DNA from: CADCVW01 sp964251385
GTDB taxonomy: Bacteria > Pseudomonadota > Alphaproteobacteria > Sphingomonadales > Sphingomonadaceae
Assembly (NCBI GenBank): GCA_964251385.1
Contig: CAXUJK010000001.1
Span: 248,001-312,000 of the forward strand
Length of the DNA stretch: 64,000 nucleotides
Direction of reading: 5' to 3'
Numbering within the stretch: position 1 is the first letter of the stretch; each line of letters starts with the position of its first letter. The notes beneath the pieces are model-generated. The model was not told the origin of the DNA. It ran no database searches and worked only from the letters and a program-made list of their open reading frames with translations. The position numbers and the translations under genes are program-made. Positions 43,537 through 52,455 of the stretch are shown in pieces.

Positions 43537-44493
43537 TTAACCGATCGTGAGATACTTTTCCCGGCGTTCGTGCCGGACCTCGCGCGGCGACAGCGATGCC
43601 AAGCCGTCCAGCTCCTCGACGAGCGCGTCGCGCAGGCGATCGCCGGCCAGCTCGGGATCGCGATGCGCGCCGCCCAGCGGTTCGGGAACGATGCGGTCGA
43701 TGACGCCCAGGCCGTGGAGGTCGCCCGCGGTCACCCGCATCGCCTCGGCCGCATCTGCAGCCTTCTCAGCGGTGCGCCACAGGATCGACGCGCAGCCTTC
43801 GGGCGAGATGACCGCGTAGACCGAATGCTCGAGCATCAGCACGCGGTTGGCGGTGGCGAGCGCGATCGCGCCGCCCGACCCGCCTTCGCCGACGATCGCG
43901 GAGACGAGCGGGACGGTCAGGTCGAGGCACGCCTCGGTCGATCGCGCGATCGCCTCGGCCTGGCCGCGCTCCTCCGCCTGAACGCCGGGGAACGCGCCCG
44001 GCGTGTCGACCAGCGTCACGACGGGTAGTCCGAAGCGGTCGGCGAGGCGCATCAGGCGGATCGCCTTGCGGTAACCTTCGGGCTTGGCCATGCCGAAATT
44101 GTGGCGCAGGCGGCTGGCGGTGTCGTCGCCCTTTTCGTGCCCGATCAGCATGACGCGACGTCCGCCGATGCGGCCGAGGCCGCCGATGATCGCCTGATCG
44201 TCCGCAAACCCGCGGTCGCCGGACAACGAAACGAAGTCGTCGACGAAGGCGGCCAGATAGTCCTTGAAGTGGGGACGTTCGGGATGGCGCGCGACCTGCG
44301 TCTTCTGCCAGGGCGTGAGCCTCGCATAGGTATCGCGCAGCAGGCGGTCGGACCGCGATTGGAGCTTCTCGACCTCGGCGTCGATGTCGAGCCCGCCCGC
44401 GTCCGCCGTCTCGCGCAGTTCTGCGATGCGAGTCTGCAGCTCCGCGATCGGTTTTTCGAAGTCCAGGTAGGTTTGGACGCGCGTCCGGGTCAT
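43537..44493 (-). CDS. accA: Acetyl-CoA carboxylase carboxyltransferase subunit alpha
   Basis: Half of the carboxyltransferase that transfers CO2 from biotin to acetyl-CoA; the partner accD lies at 57278. The 318 residues have YLDFEKPIAELQ at the N terminus, MAKPEGYRKAIRLMRLADRFGLPVVTLVDTPGAFPG near 160-195, and GEGGSGGAIALATANRVLMLEHSVYAVISPEGCASILWR, all AccA hallmarks. ATG at 44493 overlaps the xerD stop by ATGA. Confidence 0.97.
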   Translation of the reverse strand: MTRTRVQTYLDFEKPIAELQTRIAELRETADAGGLDIDAEVEKLQSRSDRLLRDTYARLTPWQKTQVARHPERPHFKDYLAAFVDDFVSLSGDRGFADDQAIIGGLGRIGGRRVMLIGHEKGDDTASRLRHNFGMAKPEGYRKAIRLMRLADRFGLPVVTLVDTPGAFPGVQAEERGQAEAIARSTEACLDLTVPLVSAIVGEGGSGGAIALATANRVLMLEHSVYAVISPEGCASILWRTAEKAADAAEAMRVTAGDLHGLGVIDRIVPEPLGGAHRDPELAGDRLRDALVEELDGLASLSPREVRHERREKYLTIG

Positions 44494-45431
44494 ACGGCGG
44501 CCTGACCGGGAGCGGCGCTGAATCCTCTGTTCCCCGGCGAAGGAGGGACGTCGGTCAGCGGATGGTGCGTGTTCACCAGTGCCACGAGCCGGCTCGCGTC
44601 GACATGCGTGTAGATCTGCGTGGTCGCGATGTCTGCGTGGCCGAGAAGCGATTGCAGCGCGCGCAGGTCCGCGCCACCTTCCAGCAGATGCGTCGCGAAG
44701 GCATGGCGCAGGACGTGCGGGCTGACCCGGTCGGGCGCGATCCCGGCCTGCGCGGCCAGAGTGCGGACGATCTGGAACAAGCGCACGCGGCTCAAGTGGC
44801 CCTTGCCCGAGGGGAACAGCCATAGGCTGCCTTCCGGAACGTGCGCGCGCCACGCGACGACCGCGGCTTCGGCGCGGCCGCCGATGGGAACGAGCCGTTC
44901 GCGGCTGCCCTTGCCCGACAGGATGAGGAACGACTGGCCGACGCGCACCGCGTTGCGCGGCAGGGATACGAGCTCGGTGGCGCGCAGGCCGGACCCGTAC
45001 AGCAGCTCGATCAGCGCGCTGTCGCGAACCGCGTTTGCGTTACCGCCGTCAAGCCGTCCCGCCACGACCGCGAACAGCGAGTCGACGTCGGCGTGGCCCA
45101 GCACCCTTGGCAGCGTCCGCGCGGCCACCGGGCGCGGCAAGGCGTCCGACGGATCGTCGGGGCGCACGCCTTCGTCCTGCAGAAACGCGTAGAAACGGCG
45201 CAGCGCGGCGGACTTTCGAGCGACGGTGGCACGGGCGAACGACGACCAGTGAACGCCGAGCGCCGCGAGCTTCGCCGCGGATGCGTTGCCCAGACCTCCA
45301 GCGACGAGGGCAGACGCACCTTCCAGATCGGAACGGTAGGCGGTGATCGTGTTCCGGGCGGCACCCGACTCCGATGCGAGCATGTCGAGAAATAGCGCGA
45401 TCAGCGTGCGGTCGCCAATGTCCGTGATCAT
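44490..45431 (-). CDS. xerD: Site-specific tyrosine recombinase XerD
   Basis: Resolves chromosome dimers at dif with XerC. The 313 residues contain the catalytic Arg in YGSGLRATELVSL near 150, HVLRHAFATHLLEGGADLRALQSLLGH, and nucleophilic Tyr in TTQIYTHVD near 278. N-terminal SAM-like domain is present. It overlaps both accA and the 608-residue gene by ATGA, so it is part of a chromosomal operon and not a mobile-element integrase. Confidence 0.93.
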   Translation of the reverse strand: MITDIGDRTLIALFLDMLASESGAARNTITAYRSDLEGASALVAGGLGNASAAKLAALGVHWSSFARATVARKSAALRRFYAFLQDEGVRPDDPSDALPRPVAARTLPRVLGHADVDSLFAVVAGRLDGGNANAVRDSALIELLYGSGLRATELVSLPRNAVRVGQSFLILSGKGSRERLVPIGGRAEAAVVAWRAHVPEGSLWLFPSGKGHLSRVRLFQIVRTLAAQAGIAPDRVSPHVLRHAFATHLLEGGADLRALQSLLGHADIATTQIYTHVDASRLVALVNTHHPLTDVPPSPGNRGFSAAPGQAAV

Positions 45432-47254
45432 GTGCGGCTCAGCGCCTCGGCGGCGATCATCCGGGCGGCGTAATCCTGGCCCGTCGCGCGCAGCGCGCGT
45501 GTGATCCGGAACAGGTGCGTCGGGGGCACGCGGCGCCAGTCGGGGGCCTGCATTCCGGCAGCCGCCAGAAGCATCACGGTGCCACCCTGCCCGCCTCGCG
45601 CAGCCCGCTCCAACGCGCGCGTCCAGTCGTTCTGGTTGGCCAGCGGCAGCTTAAGCGCTTCGGCGAGCTCGTCGCGCGTCCCCGCGTCGATCCGGCCGAG
45701 CCCGGCGAGCGCCGCGACGAGCAGCCGGCTGCGCATCTTGCCCGCGCTGGAATCGCGTTCGACGAAGGCGTCGATCCGGCCAGTGCCGACGTCGATCCCG
45801 CGTTCCGGACCGCCGACCGCGAGCATCGCCCAGGCGCGGTCGTTGTCGCCTTCCTCGACGAGTGCCGACCAGCGCCCGGCCTGGCGCGCGAAGCCGCCGG
45901 CGAACAGCGACGCGACAAGCGCTTCCGCATCGGACGCGAAGCGCGGGTCGGGATTGAGCCGGGTCGCGGCGGCGGCGGTCAGGACGCGGTTCGCGTAGGC
46001 CTGGCCATCGCCGCCGATGCTCCACAAGGTGCGCATCGCGGCGATGCGCTGGGCGCCCGTGCCCGTGTAGGCGACCTGCAGGCGACCGGGGTCGCTGTCG
46101 CGGATCTCGGCGACGTCCAGGTCGTCGCCCATCATGCTGTAGTGCGCAACCAGCGACGCGTTGGAGAACACGCCCATGGCGGCCGCGGTGCGCGCGTACG
46201 GCAGGCGTTCGGTCAGCGTCATCAGCGGCGCGCGCGCCTGCCATGCACGGGCCTGCGCGCCGGTGCTCGCGAACAAGGCTTCGGGGATCGACACGGCGGT
46301 GGCGTTGGCCAATCCGAAACGCCACGCGGTCAGGCGGTCGACGCCGTCCCACTGGATCGTGACCGCGCGGCGCGTGCCGGAACCCGAACCCACAACCTTT
46401 TCGGCGAGCAGCAGGTCGATGCCGCGCGGGCCGCCCCGCGCGCGGCGCGCGGCGACGATTTCCGCACCCGCGCGTCCGCCTTCGCCCGACAGCGCGGCGC
46501 ACATCGCGCTTACCGACGGCCAGATGCGCGTGTTGCCGACGCGGCGGCCGCCGTCTTCGAGCGGACATAACCCGCCCGGGTCGCTGGTGGCGAGCGCGGC
46601 TTGGACCGCGACGTCGTACATCTTGGGCGTGAAGTCGGCGACGTCGACGCCCTGGACGAGCAGTCTGGCCCCGTCCGCCTCGCCCATGCGCAGCAGCAGC
46701 CACGCGCGCTCCGCGACCCAGTCGACCGGATGGACGCCGGTCGGCACCGGGATGCGGGACAGGAGCGTGCGGCGCAGCGCGATATGCGCCCAGCGCGACG
46801 GCAGCGGCGCGGCCGTGCGCCGCATCAGCGTCGACAGGAATTTGCCGTGGGCGTCGCCGAACGCGTCCGCGGGGAAGCCGCCGTCCGCCTCGTCGATCGT
46901 GCCGACGGTGACGGGCGAGCGCCGCGCCTCCTCCGGCAGCTCGATCGGCGGCGGGGGCGGGACGACGGTGCCGCCCTCGCCTTCGCCGATCGCGTCGGTT
47001 TCGATGTCGAGCGTCAGCGTCGGGCGCGGGCGCGGCGGGCGCTGCGCAGGCGCGTCGGTCGAAGGTCGAGGCGTGTCGGACGACGCTGGCGGTTCAGGTA
47101 CGCGCGGCGTGGGCGCGGGCGGCGGGGCCGGCGGTTCGCCGAAGCCTGGCGGCAGGATCGATTCCGGATTGTCCTGACCGACGGCGGGGTAGACCGCCAG
47201 GCCCGCCGCCGAAGCGCAGGCAATGCCGAAGAGACTATTTCGCCAGCGCGGCAT
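45428..47254 (-). CDS. Exported protein with Pro-rich N terminus (unknown function)
   Basis: A 608-residue protein with a signal peptide (cut near AVGQ), a Pro-rich linker at about 30-75, and a large Ala- and Leu-rich region that reads as helical repeat structure, with several W-R-A-L segments such as PVDWVAERAWLLLRMGEADGARLLV. I recognise no catalytic motif. Homologues beside xerD are found in sphingomonads, by my recollection. The TPR/Sel1-like organisation suggests a periplasmic scaffold. Its ATG lies within the small membrane protein gene upstream (20-base overlap). Confidence 0.7.
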   Translation of the reverse strand: MPRWRNSLFGIACASAAGLAVYPAVGQDNPESILPPGFGEPPAPPPAPTPRVPEPPASSDTPRPSTDAPAQRPPRPRPTLTLDIETDAIGEGEGGTVVPPPPPIELPEEARRSPVTVGTIDEADGGFPADAFGDAHGKFLSTLMRRTAAPLPSRWAHIALRRTLLSRIPVPTGVHPVDWVAERAWLLLRMGEADGARLLVQGVDVADFTPKMYDVAVQAALATSDPGGLCPLEDGGRRVGNTRIWPSVSAMCAALSGEGGRAGAEIVAARRARGGPRGIDLLLAEKVVGSGSGTRRAVTIQWDGVDRLTAWRFGLANATAVSIPEALFASTGAQARAWQARAPLMTLTERLPYARTAAAMGVFSNASLVAHYSMMGDDLDVAEIRDSDPGRLQVAYTGTGAQRIAAMRTLWSIGGDGQAYANRVLTAAAATRLNPDPRFASDAEALVASLFAGGFARQAGRWSALVEEGDNDRAWAMLAVGGPERGIDVGTGRIDAFVERDSSAGKMRSRLLVAALAGLGRIDAGTRDELAEALKLPLANQNDWTRALERAARGGQGGTVMLLAAAGMQAPDWRRVPPTHLFRITRALRATGQDYAARMIAAEALSRT

Positions 47255-47408
47255 TGGTGACGTCCTGCTCCATGCGCGTGGTCGGCACTTCGGTGTCGCG
47301 CGACGCGAGCCACAGCAGGAAGCCGATCAGCGCGAGTAGCGCCAACCCGAAAACGATAGGCGCGCGGTTGCGGCGGCGCTGGCTGGGAAAGGAGGACTGG
47401 ATCTTCAT
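47235..47408 (-). CDS. Small single-span membrane protein, 57 residues
   Basis: Frame MKIQSSFPSQRRRNRAPIVF, followed by a Leu/Ala-rich membrane segment and LASRDTEVPTTRMEQDVTNAALAK. The basic N terminus and short periplasmic tail give an N-in topology. It overlaps the start of the 608-residue gene by 20 bases, suggesting coupled translation. Likely the first gene of this operon. AGGA-like bases precede it on the minus strand, but the site is weak. Confidence 0.65.
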   Translation of the reverse strand: MKIQSSFPSQRRRNRAPIVFGLALLALIGFLLWLASRDTEVPTTRMEQDVTNAALAK

Positions 47409-47458
47409 GACCCGCGCTCTTTGCCCGACGCTTGGCGGCTCTGTATACCCCTTCCCCG

Positions 47459-48016
47459 ATGCGTCTATCCGATCCGCCCCCGCTTGCCCGGCTGACGATC
47501 ACGCGGCCGATCGTGCTGATCGGGCTGATGGGCGTGGGCAAGTCGACGGTCGGCAAACGGCTCGCCGCGCGGCTCGGCGTCCCGTTCGTCGACAGCGACG
47601 ACGAGATCGAAGAGGTGTCGGGCTACACGATCGCCGAGATGTTCGCGCGCTTCGGCGAGGAGAGTTTTCGCGATGGCGAACGCCGCGTCGTGCGGCGTTT
47701 GATCGACGGCGGGCCCAAGGTCATGGCGACCGGGGGCGGCGTGTTCGTCAATCCGCAGACGCGGGCCGTGATCCTGGAGCGCGCGACGGCGGTGTGGATG
47801 GACGCGGACGTGGCCGTGCTCGCCGAGCGGGTGCGGAGGCGCGACACACGGCCGCTTCTGCACGGGCAGGACGCGGGCGCGGTGCTGACGCGGCTCGCAG
47901 CCGAGCGGCGCCCGATCTACGAACAAGCGCATCTGCACGTGCGGACCGAGGCGGTGCCGCACGCGCGGGCGGTGGACGCGATCCTCGCGGCGTTGAGCGG
48001 GTGGGCCGCGCTGTAG
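47459..48016 (+). CDS. aroK: Shikimate kinase
   Basis: ATP-dependent step in aromatic amino-acid synthesis. The 185 residues (from MRLSDPP) contain the Walker A GLMGVGKST near 26-34, the shikimate-binding DSDDEIEEVSG, FGEESFRDGERR, and ATGGGVF, then a RRDTRPLL lid region. An upstream ATG at 47432 would add nine residues and is less likely. aroB, often next to aroK, is absent here. Confidence 0.93.
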   Translation: MRLSDPPPLARLTITRPIVLIGLMGVGKSTVGKRLAARLGVPFVDSDDEIEEVSGYTIAEMFARFGEESFRDGERRVVRRLIDGGPKVMATGGGVFVNPQTRAVILERATAVWMDADVAVLAERVRRRDTRPLLHGQDAGAVLTRLAAERRPIYEQAHLHVRTEAVPHARAVDAILAALSGWAAL

Positions 48017-49786
48017 TCAGGCACGCGCTTCGCCGTCCATCGGCGTGTCCGAGCCGAAGATGCGATCCTTGAAGGCGTGCAGGTCGCCCGTCGCGGCCTG
48101 TTGCTCGAGACGGTCCTTGTCGCGCCAGCGATATTCCTCCTCGATCGACCGCACGTCGTGCGCGGGCACTTTCAGCGCGCGCAGCGCGTCCCGGCCCATT
48201 GTGACCGCCGTTTCGAAAACGTCGCGGTAGAGGCCGACGCCGGAATCGTTGAGCGCGATCGCCTGTTTCCGGTCGAAGACGCGGACCAGCACGGACGCGT
48301 TGGGGAACGCGTCTCGGACGAGCGCCAGGCGTTCGGCGTCGAAATCGACTCCGTCCTGGCAGAACAGGATCGCCTCCGCCGTTTCGGCGCCCGCAGTACG
48401 CAGCAGGTCGACACGGGTGCCGTCGCCGTAGAAGATCTTCTGCCCGAACGTCGCGACGATCTCGATCTGCTCGGGCTTGGAGTCGATGATCGTGACAGGG
48501 ATGCCCCGCGCCATCAGCATCTGCGCGACGGTTTGACCGAAGCGGCCGTAGCCGACGACGATCGCGTTGGTTTCGCCCGACTTTTCGGGCCCGTCGAGTT
48601 CCGCGTCGCGCGCGTCGAGGCGGGTGTCGACGCGGTCGATGAGCTTCATGAGGAAGGGCGTGGTGGCCATGGACAAAGTGACGACCGCGCCGAACACGGA
48701 CGCAACTTCGGCGTCGATGAGCATGGCGTCCGTCGCCTGCGCGAAGAGGACGAAGCCGAACTCACCGCCCTGGCTGAGCAGCAGGCCAAGAGTGATCGCG
48801 CGGCCGGCGTTCATCCCGAACGCGCGGGCGAGACCGAACAGGACGGCTGTCTTGATGGCGACGACGCCCGCCGCCATGCCGACGATGAACAGCGGGCGCT
48901 CGACCAGCACGTTGAGGTCGAGCAGCAGCCCGACCGACAGGAAGAACAATCCCAACAAGATCGAACGGAACGGGTCGATGTCCGATTCGAGTTCGTGCCG
49001 GTAGGGCGATTCGGCGAGCATGACGCCCGCGATGAACGCGCCCAGCGCGGTCGACAGGCCGAGCACCTCCATGACCGCGGACGCGGCTAGGACGGTGAAG
49101 AGGCCGGCGACGACGAACATCTCGCGCTCGCCGAAGCGGCCGATGAGGCGGAAGGCGGGATTGATGAGGTAACGGCCGGCGAGCACGAGCCCCGCGATCG
49201 CGCCGACGGTGTAGAGGCCGAGCACCCAGCCCGGGGGGCCGTCGCCCGCAGTGGGTGCGCGGCTCATGGCGGCGATGATCGTGATCAGCGGAACGATCGA
49301 CAGGTCCTGGAACAGGAGGACGGAGAAGGCGCGCTCGCCGAAAGGAGTGTTGAGTTCGCCATCCGCGCGCAGGGCGGGCAGGACCTGCGCGGTGGAGGAG
49401 AGCGCGAGCGGCAGGCCGATGGCGAGGCTCGCCGCGATGCTGAAGCCCGCCGCGAAGTGGACGAGCGCGGTGATGCCGAGGCCGGCAACGACGACCTGCG
49501 CGAGGCCGAGCCCGAAGATGTCGCGCTTGAGCTTCCACAGGCGGGAGGGTTGCAATTCGAGCCCGACGAGGAAGAGCAGCAGCACGATGCCGTAGTCGGC
49601 GACATGCATCTTGTCCTCGCCGCCAGCGACGAGGCCCAGCACCTGCGGGCCGATGACCGCGCCCGCGACGATGTAGCCGAGCGTCGCGCCGAGCCCGAGG
49701 CGGCGGAACAGCGACACGAAGACGAGCGCCGCGCCGAGCATGACCACGCCGTCGCGCAGCGCGGTGGAGCCGGCCTCGACCGCCAT
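48017..49786 (-). CDS. CPA2-type monovalent cation:proton antiporter (Kef-type)
   Basis: A 589-residue inner-membrane antiporter. The N-terminal part has about 12 hydrophobic spans with GLELQPSRLWKLKRDIFG, and TAQVLPALRADGELNTPFGERAFSVLLFQDLSIVPL. The C-terminal RCK/TrkA-N domain contains VVGYGRFGQTVAQMLMARG and IDSKPEQIE near 420-450. It probably exports K+ in exchange for protons under electrophile or alkaline stress. The adjacent K+ channel at 22064 has a related RCK domain but different pore. Confidence 0.9.
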   Translation of the reverse strand: MAVEAGSTALRDGVVMLGAALVFVSLFRRLGLGATLGYIVAGAVIGPQVLGLVAGGEDKMHVADYGIVLLLFLVGLELQPSRLWKLKRDIFGLGLAQVVVAGLGITALVHFAAGFSIAASLAIGLPLALSSTAQVLPALRADGELNTPFGERAFSVLLFQDLSIVPLITIIAAMSRAPTAGDGPPGWVLGLYTVGAIAGLVLAGRYLINPAFRLIGRFGEREMFVVAGLFTVLAASAVMEVLGLSTALGAFIAGVMLAESPYRHELESDIDPFRSILLGLFFLSVGLLLDLNVLVERPLFIVGMAAGVVAIKTAVLFGLARAFGMNAGRAITLGLLLSQGGEFGFVLFAQATDAMLIDAEVASVFGAVVTLSMATTPFLMKLIDRVDTRLDARDAELDGPEKSGETNAIVVGYGRFGQTVAQMLMARGIPVTIIDSKPEQIEIVATFGQKIFYGDGTRVDLLRTAGAETAEAILFCQDGVDFDAERLALVRDAFPNASVLVRVFDRKQAIALNDSGVGLYRDVFETAVTMGRDALRALKVPAHDVRSIEEEYRWRDKDRLEQQAATGDLHAFKDRIFGSDTPMDGEARA

Positions 49787-49831
49787 CAGGCCAACACGCC
49801 CGTCGCGAGGCGGCCAAAGTTCACAGGGAGT

Positions 49832-50248
49832 TCACACCAACGACGCCGCGCGCGCCACGGCTTCGAAGGGGAGCAGGATGGCGGCATGACGGGAGCGGTG
49901 CGCGCGCGCGGGTGCGAAGACATCGAGGCCGGGCCAGTCTCCGGGATCGCCGCGCGTGCCGTCGAGATAGGCCGCGAGATCGTCGCGAACCGCGTTCAGC
50001 TCGGCAGGCGTGCGGCCGACCGCGTGGGCGGCCATGAGCGACGCGGAGGCCTGGCCGAGAGCGCAGGCGTGGACATCCTGGCCGAGCGAGGCGACGCGGC
50101 CGTCGTGCAGATGCACGTCGACGACGATGCGGCTGCCGCAGACCGGGGAGCGCCTTTCCGCGGTTCCGTCCGGCGCGTCGAGGCGGCCGTCATGCGGGAT
50201 CGACGCGGCGAGTCGCAGGATCACGGGCGTGTAGAGCGGAGCCTTCAT
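49832..50248 (-). CDS. Iron-sulfur cluster assembly scaffold-like protein (NifU/IscU fold)
   Basis: A 138-residue protein with the scaffold-like segments PVCGSRIVVDVHLHDGRVASLGQDVHACALGQASASLMAAHAVGRTPAE. The two Cys-containing motifs match the first two cysteines of IscU/SufU-type scaffolds. A third conserved cysteine is not obvious, so cluster assembly is uncertain. ATG at 50248 is used; the frame to 50356 lacks similarity. Confidence 0.72.
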   Translation of the reverse strand: MKAPLYTPVILRLAASIPHDGRLDAPDGTAERRSPVCGSRIVVDVHLHDGRVASLGQDVHACALGQASASLMAAHAVGRTPAELNAVRDDLAAYLDGTRGDPGDWPGLDVFAPARAHRSRHAAILLPFEAVARAASLV

Positions 50249-50426
50249 GTGTCGGATGTCGGGTCGAAGTTGATGAAGTTCACGGTGCCGCGCGTTTTTT
50301 GCCGCATCCGCCGGGCCGGTCGGCGCGGCGGGTGAAAAGCGGGAGGGTGCACGCATGCCGAAGCGTTAGCGTGGCGGTGGACCTGTAGGAAAGTTGTTTT
50401 TCCCCTCTTCAGCAAGCGCAGAGAAG

Positions 50427-51743
50427 CTAGGTCCGGCGCCAAATAGTGCCGTTCGGAGTGTCTTCGAGGATGATGCCGTCCGCCACGAGTTCCGAGCGGA
50501 TGCGGTCGGCTTCGGCGAAGTCGCGGCCGGCCTTTGCGGCGGCACGCGCCGCGATTGCGACTTCGATGCCCGCGGCGTCGCCCTGCCCCTGGAACCAGTC
50601 GGCGCTTTCGCCTTGCAACAATCCCAGGAACGCGGCGCTGGCGCGCAGGGCCGCCGGGTCGGTCAACGCGCCCAGTCTTGCCAGCGCGAGCGGGGTGTTG
50701 AGGTCGTCGGCGAGCGCGTCGAGGACGCCGGCATCGGGCTCCCCCGGATCGGCATCGCACGCGACGCGATACAGGCGGTCGAGCGTCGTCTTGCTTCGCG
50801 CGATCAGCGCGTCCGTCCAGTCGAGCGGCTGTCGGTAGTGCGCGGACAGGAGGGACAGGCGCAGCGCCTCGCCACGGTGGCCGGCACCAAGCAAACCTTC
50901 CATGGTCACGCTGTTGCCGCCCGATTTGCTCATCTTGTGTTCGGCCATGCCGAGCATGCCATTGTGCAGCCAGTAGCGCGCGAGCGGAGCACCATGGTGT
51001 GCGCAGGCGGATTGCGCGATCTCGTTTTCGTGGTGCGGGAATTCGAGGTCGATGCCGCCTCCGTGGATATCGATCGTGGTGCCCAGATGCGCGGCGATCA
51101 TCGCGGAGCATTCGATGTGCCAGCCGGGGCGGCCGCGGCCCCATGGCGATTGCCAGCCGGGCTGATCGTCCGCGCTCGGCTTCCACAGGACGAAGTCGGC
51201 GGGCGAGCGCTTGTAAGGTGCGATTTCGACGCGAGCGCCCGCGATCATGTCGTCCATCGGGCGGCGGGAGAGTTTTCCGTAGTCCGGCCAGCTCGGCACG
51301 TCGAACAGGACGTGGCCTTCAGCGGCGTAGGCGTGGCCGGCGGCGATCAGCGCTTCAATCATCGCAATCATCTGCGGGACGTGCGCGGTGGCGCGAGGGA
51401 CGAGGCTCGGCGGCGTCACGCCCAGCGCGGCGAGGTCGTCGGCGTAGAAGCGCGCGTAGCGGTCGGTGATCGCGTCGATGGGCACGCCTTCGGCGGCGGC
51501 GGCGGCCATGATCTTGTCGTCGATGTCGGTGACGTTGGCGGCGTGGATGACGCGGTGGTCGGGATGAAGATGGCGCAGTAATGTTGCCAGTACGTCAAAC
51601 ACGACCGCCGGGCGGGCATTGCCGACATGGGCGCGCGCGTAGACGGTCGGGCCGCAGACGTAGAGCGTGATACGGTCGGACTCGCCGGGCACGAAGTCGC
51701 GTTTCGCCCGTGCATACGTGTCGTGGAGGCGAAGTTGCGTCAT
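50427..51743 (-). CDS. cysS: Cysteinyl-tRNA synthetase
   Basis: Charges tRNA-Cys. The 438 residues have the zinc-site Cys in YVCGPTVYARAHVGNARP (HIGH motif variant HVGN), GWHIECSAMIAAHLG and FPHHENEIAQ, and the KMSKSGGN loop near 255-262. The length is slightly shorter than E. coli CysRS (461). ATG at 51743 overlaps the cvpA stop (ATGA), so it is coupled to cvpA. Confidence 0.96.
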   Translation of the reverse strand: MTQLRLHDTYARAKRDFVPGESDRITLYVCGPTVYARAHVGNARPAVVFDVLATLLRHLHPDHRVIHAANVTDIDDKIMAAAAAEGVPIDAITDRYARFYADDLAALGVTPPSLVPRATAHVPQMIAMIEALIAAGHAYAAEGHVLFDVPSWPDYGKLSRRPMDDMIAGARVEIAPYKRSPADFVLWKPSADDQPGWQSPWGRGRPGWHIECSAMIAAHLGTTIDIHGGGIDLEFPHHENEIAQSACAHHGAPLARYWLHNGMLGMAEHKMSKSGGNSVTMEGLLGAGHRGEALRLSLLSAHYRQPLDWTDALIARSKTTLDRLYRVACDADPGEPDAGVLDALADDLNTPLALARLGALTDPAALRASAAFLGLLQGESADWFQGQGDAAGIEVAIAARAAAKAGRDFAEADRIRSELVADGIILEDTPNGTIWRRT

Positions 51744-52267
51744 GCGTTGAGTTCTTCGTCGGTGGGAGGCGGGGCGTCGCGGCGGCGGGCGACGAAGTCG
51801 ACGAGCGCGCGGCTCGTGGCGTCGAGCAGCGGATAGGTGCGCGCGCCCGTCAGCCACTGCGGGCGGTCGCCGCGGCCGCTGTACGCGGCCTGCGTCACGA
51901 GGTTGGCGAGCAGGAACAGGATCGTGGCCCCGAGCAGACCTTTCAGGCCGCCGAAGCCTCCGCCGAGGATGCGGTCGACGGGACCGACGACGGACGTGCG
52001 CGCGGCGTGGCCGACGCGGTTGGCGACGAGCTTGGCCGCGACGAACACGCCGCCGAAGACGAGTAGCAGCGCGTAGAGCGCGGCGAGCACGGGGTCGCCC
52101 GCGACATCGGCGAGCGCGGCGGCGACCGGCGTGTGGAAGGTTTTGAGCGCGACGAACGCGGCGAGCCATGCACCCAGGGAAAACATCTCGTGCACGAAGC
52201 CGCGGCGGTAGCCGGAGAAGGCGGAGCCGCCGACGATGATCAGCACGATGAGGTCGAGCGCGGTCAT
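51740..52267 (-). CDS. CvpA family membrane protein
   Basis: A 175-residue protein with four hydrophobic spans. The N-terminal signature MTALDLIVLIIVGGSAFSGYRRGFVHEMFSLGAWLAAF and VGPVDRILGGGFGGLKGLLGATILF mark the CvpA family. It is associated with colicin V production in E. coli and with envelope function elsewhere. Positioned between radA and cysS. Confidence 0.88.
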   Translation of the reverse strand: MTALDLIVLIIVGGSAFSGYRRGFVHEMFSLGAWLAAFVALKTFHTPVAAALADVAGDPVLAALYALLLVFGGVFVAAKLVANRVGHAARTSVVGPVDRILGGGFGGLKGLLGATILFLLANLVTQAAYSGRGDRPQWLTGARTYPLLDATSRALVDFVARRRDAPPPTDEELNA

Positions 52268-52307
52268 GGGTGGCGTATAGCTTGGGTTGCGGGACGGAGA
52301 AGCCTTA

Positions 52308-52454
52308 TCCTCCCCAGGATGGGGAGGGGGACCATCCGAAGGATGGTGGAGGGGATTCGAAGTCCGTGCCGTGGCCTTGAATTCAGTAGCGGGCGGAGAA
52401 CCCCCTCCATCAATGCAAGAGCATGGTCCCCCCTCCCCCGCGAAGCGGGGAGGA
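52308..52454. repeat. Intergenic inverted repeat, family C (TCCTCCCC)
   Basis: Outer arms TCCTCCCC and GGGGAGGA bound two inverted sub-blocks: GGGGAGGGGGACCAT versus ATGGTCCCCCCTCCCC, and ATCCTTCGGATGG-type imperfect copies between them. It lies between cvpA and radA, downstream of both, and could form a long hairpin. A MITE-like element is possible. Confidence 0.7.
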
Positions 52455-52455
52455 C

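Noticed and set aside
44490..45431. Tyrosine recombinase as a mobile-element integrase
   Set aside because: It is embedded with stop/start overlaps between accA and a conserved gene, matches XerD and has no attachment sites nearby.
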